64,000 bases of DNA, from contig NZ_PSNW01000002.1 in NCBI RefSeq assembly GCF_002930645.1, positions 186,001 through 250,000 on the forward strand, in the 5' to 3' direction. Positions 58,729 through 64,000 of this stretch are shown in pieces (within the stretch, counting starts at the first letter, position 1; each line of letters starts with the position of its first letter). The translations under genes and the position numbers were made by a program. The stretch comes from Solimonas fluminis. GTDB taxonomy: Bacteria > Pseudomonadota > Gammaproteobacteria > Nevskiales > Nevskiaceae. The notes beneath the pieces were generated by a model, which was not told where the DNA came from, ran no database searches, and saw only the letters and a program-made list of their open reading frames with translations.

Positions 58729-60585
58729 TCAGGGCGACCTGAACCCCTGCTTCAGCGCCTGCATCAGCGGATCGCGCTGCCCCGCGGGCGCATTCGGCAG
58801 GTAGCCCTGGTTGATGGTCCACACGATGGTGCCGCCCAGGCCGTTCTGCTTCACGTACAGCGCCTTCTCCGCGATGGACTGCGGATCCTCGTACGAGATG
58901 AAGTTGCACTGCTGCGGCCCCACGCGCGTGGCGGAACTCAGGTACGGCGCCTTGGCCGCCTCGTGCCAGCGCTTGGCGGAGGCGCTGTAGTAGAGCGTCA
59001 TGATGTTGGTGTAGCTCATGTCGTTGTCGTCGTTGCCGTTGATCGGCAGGCCGCCGGTGTCCACGCCGTCGGTCGACTGGTAGGGCTGTGTCACGCCGCG
59101 CCAGCAGGAACCATAGAAACCGATGCCGATGCCGAGCTTGGCCGCCGGCACGCCCACGCGCAGCCAATTGCGCACGCTGGAGTCGATGGAGCTGGGCGTC
59201 ATGCCGGTCTCGCCGTAGATCGCCGAGCTGTGCCAGGTGTTCCAGCCCCAGAAGCCCGAGGCCATGCCGTAGCTCATGATGTTGATCTGGTCGAACAGCG
59301 GCGCGATCTCGGCGTACCAGGGCTCGGCCTGTTCCGGGAAGTTGTTGTTGATCCAGCCGATGGGGATCGTCAGCAGCCGTCCCGGGGCGGCGGCGCGCAG
59401 GTCCTGCGCCAGCAGCTTCACGTAGGGCTGGTCCTTGGGCTCGATCGGCTCCCAGTCGATGTCGTAGCCGTCGAAGCCGTACTCGTTGGCCAGCGCCACC
59501 AGGTTGGCGACGAAGCGCGCGCGGTTGGCGTTGGACGCGGCGCCGACGAAGCCATCGTACTCGCCCGCACCGCCGAGCATCACGATGGCCTTGGTGCCGG
59601 CGGCATGCGCCGCGGCGACCACCTGCTTGGCCCAGCGCGGGCCTTCCACGGCGTCGATGTCGAAGTCCGTCGCCAGGCTGCCGTTGGCCAGCGGGCGCAC
59701 GCGGCCGATGACGATGTGCGTCATGGCGCTGAAGTCCACCGCCTCGAGCGGATACAGGTCGCGGGCATAGCCGACGTAGTAGCCGGTGACCCACTTGCCC
59801 GCGGCCGGCGGCGCGTCGTTGTCCAGGATCGTGCGCGTATGCACCGGGGGATTGCCCAGCGTGGCGTTGGCCGGCGAAACCAGCGTGAGCACCGCCGTCT
59901 CGGCGGATTCCTGCACCGCGTCGTCCACCGGCGTGATCGTCAGTGTCTTGCGCGTCTGTCCTGGCGTGAACGTCAGCGTGCCGCTGGGTGCCACCTGCCA
60001 GTCGCCGGGCCGCGTGGCGGTGCCGGAGGTTGCATAGCCCACGGTGACGGTCTGCGTGCTGGCGGCGGACAGCACCACGTCCACCGTGCTGGCCTGCGCC
60101 TCGCTGCCGCTGGCCGTGGCGGCCGAGAAGCCGAGTGTCGGCGGCGCCGCGTCGTTGTCGGCCAGGGTCAGCGTGTGCTGCGCCGGCGCGCCGAGCTTGC
60201 CGTAGCCGGGTGTGCCCAGCGTCAGCACCAGGGTCTCGGGCCCTTCCACCTGCGTGTCGTCCACGGTGCTGACGCTGATGGTCTTCAGTGTCTCGCCCGG
60301 CGCGAACTGGATGGTAGCGGGCGTGGCGCTGTAGTCAGCGGCGCCGGCGCTGCCGCCGCGCGTGTACGACAGGGCCACCGTGCGCGTACTGCTGCGCGAC
60401 AGCTTGAGGCTGATCGTCCGCGCGCCACCCTCGGTGACCTGCGAGGCGGCGGCCTCGAAACTCACCACCGGCTTGGGCTTGAGCGCCTCGAGCAGGTTGT
60501 CGAGCAGGCCGGCCTGGGCGCTGGGCGCCATGGCCAAGCACAGCGCGGCGGCGCCAAGCCGCAGCGCGGGCGAAAACGGTTTCAT
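58729..60585 (-). CDS. Secreted GH18 chitinase with two Calx-beta domains
   Basis: A 618-residue exported glycoside hydrolase. The signal peptide ends near SAQA (about residue 25). Two Calx-beta domains follow (about 38-145 and 148-265), each with a YSATPATIQFAPGETLKTIS-like core and a closing LADNDA/LDNDAP. The GH18 domain begins near WVTGYYVGYARDLYPLEAVD (about 275) and carries the catalytic motif DGYDIDWEP near residue 375, with the essential glutamate intact. IGIGFYGSCWRGV and YEDPQSIAEKALYVKQNGLG are also typical. The likely substrate is chitin. AAGGA lies upstream of the ATG at 60585. Confidence 0.93.
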   Translation of the reverse strand: MKPFSPALRLGAAALCLAMAPSAQAGLLDNLLEALKPKPVVSFEAAASQVTEGGARTISLKLSRSSTRTVALSYTRGGSAGAADYSATPATIQFAPGETLKTISVSTVDDTQVEGPETLVLTLGTPGYGKLGAPAQHTLTLADNDAAPPTLGFSAATASGSEAQASTVDVVLSAASTQTVTVGYATSGTATRPGDWQVAPSGTLTFTPGQTRKTLTITPVDDAVQESAETAVLTLVSPANATLGNPPVHTRTILDNDAPPAAGKWVTGYYVGYARDLYPLEAVDFSAMTHIVIGRVRPLANGSLATDFDIDAVEGPRWAKQVVAAAHAAGTKAIVMLGGAGEYDGFVGAASNANRARFVANLVALANEYGFDGYDIDWEPIEPKDQPYVKLLAQDLRAAAPGRLLTIPIGWINNNFPEQAEPWYAEIAPLFDQINIMSYGMASGFWGWNTWHSSAIYGETGMTPSSIDSSVRNWLRVGVPAAKLGIGIGFYGSCWRGVTQPYQSTDGVDTGGLPINGNDDNDMSYTNIMTLYYSASAKRWHEAAKAPYLSSATRVGPQQCNFISYEDPQSIAEKALYVKQNGLGGTIVWTINQGYLPNAPAGQRDPLMQALKQGFRSP

Positions 60586-60729
60586 TCGGGCATTCCTTAT
60601 CTTGTGATGCCCGTATTCTCCGCAGGCCTGGAACGCGGCTGCTGTGCGGCACGTCACCGGAAAGCGCGATTCAGTGTCGGGGGACGCCCGATACAGAAAT
60701 CGCCTACAGGGCTGTCGGACGCTTTCGCG

Positions 60730-61677
60730 CTACAGCTCGGTCAGTTCTCCCGCATCGCCGCAGTACGCCAGGGCCAGTGCGCCGACCCCGACATTCACGG
60801 CGGTGGCGGGTGCCATGGCCGACAGCATCAGCTCCACGCCATGGCGCTCGGCCGTGCGCTGCAGGGCGGTGTAGCCGGGCAGCTCGTAGACCAGCGAGGG
60901 ATCGCCGCCATAGGAGATGTTGACCAGCGGCACCAGCAGGCCGGCCTCGATGCGGCCGACGGCATGGTGGAACAGGCGCTCCGCCGCCGACTCGAAATGC
61001 CGCACCTTGGCCACCGCCTGGGTCTGCCCGCGCACGGCCTGGATGATCGGCTTGATGTCCAGCGTCTGGCCCAGCACGTAGGACAGCAAGCCCACCGACT
61101 GGTCGCCGCGCCGTGCGGCGCGCGTGCGCAGGTAGTAGAGGTCCTGCGGCACCATGTAGGCATGGACGTAGGGCGTCAGGTCGTCCAGCTGCAGGCGGAT
61201 GTCCTGCGGCGTATGGCCCTGCCGCACCAGGCGCGCCGCCTCCCAGGCCAGCACACCGGGCCCGGTGAACAGGCTCTGCGAATCCACCACGCGGATGCCG
61301 AAGGGCCCCTCCACGCGGTGCTCGCGGCGGATCGGCGCATAGCTCTGCAGGATCGCGAACGCCGCCTTGTGCGCGTTCTCGTAGGTCTGGCTGCGCGCCG
61401 CGGTCAGGGTGATCAGGAAGACATAGTCGTACTCCAGCACCAGGCGGCGCAGGAACAGTTCCTCGATCTCGCGCACGGTGAACGCGGAGGTCTCGGCGTC
61501 GAGCGCGCGCTCGTCCAGGTGCTCCTCGTAGAACGCGCGGCTGCGTTCCGGCTCGCGGCCGTAGACCACGCTGCTGTCGCCCATGTGGATGGTGCTGGGC
61601 AGGACCTGGATGCGGTTCTCCACGATGAACTCGTGGGACACGTCGGTGCTGACGTCGATGGCGATGCCGATGCGCAT
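60730..61677 (-). CDS. DegV family protein (second paralogue)
   Basis: A 315-residue DegV homologue. It is clearly related to the one at 12945-13886: the two share MRIG at the start, VLPSTIHMGD (VLPVAIHLGD), RLVLEYDYVF (DIVLEYDYVF), ENAHKAAFAIL (ENATKASFAIL), MVPQDLYYLRTR (MVPNDLYYIRNR) and DIKPII/DIKPVI. Like the first, it lacks the classical TSQPS and LSGT contacts (ETSAFTVRE; TAARSQTYENA). The final segment NVGVGALALAY replaces the usual STG-P end. It lies alone on its strand between the chitinase and the anti-sigma gene. Confidence 0.87.
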   Translation of the reverse strand: MRIGIAIDVSTDVSHEFIVENRIQVLPSTIHMGDSSVVYGREPERSRAFYEEHLDERALDAETSAFTVREIEELFLRRLVLEYDYVFLITLTAARSQTYENAHKAAFAILQSYAPIRREHRVEGPFGIRVVDSQSLFTGPGVLAWEAARLVRQGHTPQDIRLQLDDLTPYVHAYMVPQDLYYLRTRAARRGDQSVGLLSYVLGQTLDIKPIIQAVRGQTQAVAKVRHFESAAERLFHHAVGRIEAGLLVPLVNISYGGDPSLVYELPGYTALQRTAERHGVELMLSAMAPATAVNVGVGALALAYCGDAGELTEL

Positions 61678-61747
61678 GTCAGGGGCTTGCCTCTTCCGCG
61701 GCCCTCAAGAGTAGCCGAGCGCGGCCGAGGCGGGAACGGGGGTTTTG

Positions 61748-62494
61748 TTACAGCTGCAGCAGCGGCGCGGTACTGACCACCGGGCCGGTCGGCAGGCCGG
61801 TGGGCGAGCCGCCCTTGGGCTCGACGCTGACCGCGATCACCGGCGCCTGCGGCATCTTCATCTCGGGCAGCGGCAGTTCGACGCTGCCGCTGCCGTCCGG
61901 CATCAGGCCCATCGGGTGCGGCTGGCCGGCATCGTCCAGCACCCAGATCTGCAGGCTCTGCGTGTTCAGGTCGATCGGGTAGGCGCCGGAAGCGCTGACC
62001 TTGAGGCTGCGGCGCGCCGGTGCCACCAGCACGATCCACTGCGCCGGCGCGTTGGGCTGCAGCAGGGCCACGTAGGGCATGGGCTGCAGCACCTGCACCG
62101 TGCGCACCTGCTCGATCACCTGCGGCGCCTGCTGCGCCTGCAGCCAGAGGCCGTAGCCCAGGGCCGCGGTCAGCAGCGACGCCGCCACCGCCCAGCCGCG
62201 CCAGAACCGCAGCGGGCCGCGGTCCTCCAGGACCGAGCGCGCCCGCGGCAGCGCCACCGCGCGGGCGGCGTTGATGCGCTGCTCGATGCCGGCCCAGACG
62301 ATTTCGCGGGGTGCCACCGGCGTGAAGCTGCGCTGCAGCGGCGCCAGGCGGCGCTCCCAGTAGCGCAGCTCCTTGGCCAGCGCCGCGTCCTTCTGCAGCA
62401 GGCGCTCGAAACGGCGGCGCGCCGGCCCGCGCAGCGTGCCGAGCACGTAGGCGGCGGCCAGCGCCTGGCGCAGCTTGGCGTTCTGGTACTTCAT
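61748..62494 (-). CDS. Anti-sigma factor, RskA type
   Basis: A 248-residue inner-membrane anti-sigma factor. The cytoplasmic N-terminus (YVLGTLRGPARRRFERLLQ, LAKELRYWERRLAPL) lacks the HxxxCxxC zinc motif of the ZAS class, as in RskA. One membrane helix lies at about residues 101-122. The periplasmic RskA domain follows (QPNAPAQWIVLVAPARRSLKVSASGAYPID; LQIWVLDDAGQPHPMGLM). The start overlaps the sigma-factor stop by 4 nt. It presumably holds the adjacent ECF sigma factor inactive until a signal triggers proteolysis. Confidence 0.92.
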   Translation of the reverse strand: MKYQNAKLRQALAAAYVLGTLRGPARRRFERLLQKDAALAKELRYWERRLAPLQRSFTPVAPREIVWAGIEQRINAARAVALPRARSVLEDRGPLRFWRGWAVAASLLTAALGYGLWLQAQQAPQVIEQVRTVQVLQPMPYVALLQPNAPAQWIVLVAPARRSLKVSASGAYPIDLNTQSLQIWVLDDAGQPHPMGLMPDGSGSVELPLPEMKMPQAPVIAVSVEPKGGSPTGLPTGPVVSTAPLLQL

Positions 62495-63057
62495 GCGTCG
62501 AGGCACTCGCGCAGGCGCTGCAGGCCGCGGCGCACCCAGCTCTTCACCGTGCCCAGCGGCGCATCCAGCACCCGCGCCAGCTCCTGGTGGGTATAGCCTT
62601 CGTAGTAGGCCAGCAGCACGCTGCGACGCTGTTCCGGTGCCAGCCCGCCCATGCAGTCGTTCAGCCGCCGGATGCCCTCGCGCTCCACCGCCCGCAGCTG
62701 CGGGTCGTCCGCGGCGCCGTCGGCGAAGGTCATCGGCGGCGCCTCGTCCTCGTCCGGCAGTTCCACCTCGGGGCGGCGGACGCGCAGCAGGTCCAGGGCG
62801 CGATAGCGCGCCACCGTCATCAGCCAGGCCAGGGGTTGGCCCTTCTCCGGGGCATAGGTGTCCGCCTTCTGCCAGATCTTGAGGTAGCAGTCCTGCAAGG
62901 CTTCCTCCGCCCAATCACGCCGCTTCAGCATACGCATCAGCAGCCCGAACAGATGCGCCGAACTGGCCTCGTACAGCCGCCGGAACGCCTGGGCGTCGCC
63001 GGCGGCGGTGGCGCGCAGCAATTGCTCCAGGTTGTCGGCGGATTCGGCTTGGGCCAT
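62491..63057 (-). CDS. ECF RNA polymerase sigma factor (SigK/RpoE-like)
   Basis: A 188-residue ECF sigma factor. Region 2 spans about 25-95 (LFGLLMRMLKRRDWAEEALQDCYLKIWQ, then WLMTVARYRALDLLR). Region 4 lies at about 125-180 with LLAYYEGYTHQELARVLDAPLGTVKSWVRRGLQRL as the helix-turn-helix. The ATG at 63057 gives the family start; an in-frame extension to 63171 has no similarity. It is translationally coupled with the RskA-type anti-sigma gene. Divergent from hemB. The regulon is unknown, and no autoregulatory promoter was obvious. Confidence 0.94.
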   Translation of the reverse strand: MAQAESADNLEQLLRATAAGDAQAFRRLYEASSAHLFGLLMRMLKRRDWAEEALQDCYLKIWQKADTYAPEKGQPLAWLMTVARYRALDLLRVRRPEVELPDEDEAPPMTFADGAADDPQLRAVEREGIRRLNDCMGGLAPEQRRSVLLAYYEGYTHQELARVLDAPLGTVKSWVRRGLQRLRECLDA

Positions 63058-63095
63058 GCAGGATGTTCGGCGAAAAGCGGTTTTCCGCATGATAG

Positions 63096-64000
<905 letters not shown>

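Noticed and set aside
60586-60729. A possible small RNA or repeat between the chitinase and DegV genes
   Set aside because: Only a 7-bp CGGGCAT/ATGCCCG inverted repeat near the chitinase start is visible, which could easily be chance.

Overview
The window is chromosomal DNA from a high-GC gammaproteobacterium. Housekeeping genes dominate: cell-wall synthesis (PBP1A), the type IV pilus operon pilMNOPQ, histidine and purine synthesis, Tat export, TCA-cycle enzymes, and heme synthesis at both ends (hemW C-terminus at the left, hemB start at the right). The hisE-tatABC linkage, pilMNOPQ-aroK, the tesA/ybbA pair and a xanthomonad-type chorismatase suggest a relative of Nevskiales/Solimonadaceae or Xanthomonadales. 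That placement is inferred from gene content, not from a search. I see no rRNA, tRNA, CRISPR array, insertion sequence or prophage.

Layout. 1-3.7 kb: end of hemW, a CPXCG zinc-ribbon protein, cysteine-free ribosomal protein L31, a short malic enzyme and citrate synthase. 3.9-17 kb: PBP1A divergent from pilMNOPQ-aroK, then a DegV protein and an orphan ParA ATPase, facing purEK and a SIMPL protein. 17-27 kb: sufT-apaG; an old-yellow-enzyme gene behind a perfect palindrome; glutathione peroxidase; a tightly packed operon of a GldG-type ABC system with mutM; a lipid A acyltransferase divergent from dtd. 27-32 kb: hisBHAFE-tatABC, followed by a repeat-dense 400-bp gap. 32-42 kb: a five-gene lipid-modification operon (FAD oxidoreductase, DUF1365, cyclopropane synthase, two small membrane proteins), tesA/ybbA with interlocking start codons, an OpgC-like gene between ybbA and its permease partner, and a LuxR fragment. 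42-50 kb: malate dehydrogenase, a TetR/MpaB-like pair, a CorA-type transporter, an orphan chorismatase, a hydrolase, a truncated globin behind an FNR-like palindrome, and glycerol kinase. 50-64 kb: a large lipoprotein, a CBS-domain membrane protein, several small conserved proteins, a Calx-beta/GH18 chitinase, a second DegV protein, an ECF sigma/anti-sigma pair and hemB.

As a system, maeB, gltA and mdh cover the malate/citrate node. The sequence looks largely ordinary. The best candidates for something undescribed are small: a dispersed intergenic element with nested stems and paired base changes between copies (near 3.8, 32.0 and 54.1 kb), and the 18-bp-arm palindrome that buries the ribosome-binding site of the old-yellow-enzyme gene. 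I found no convincing multi-gene novel system.
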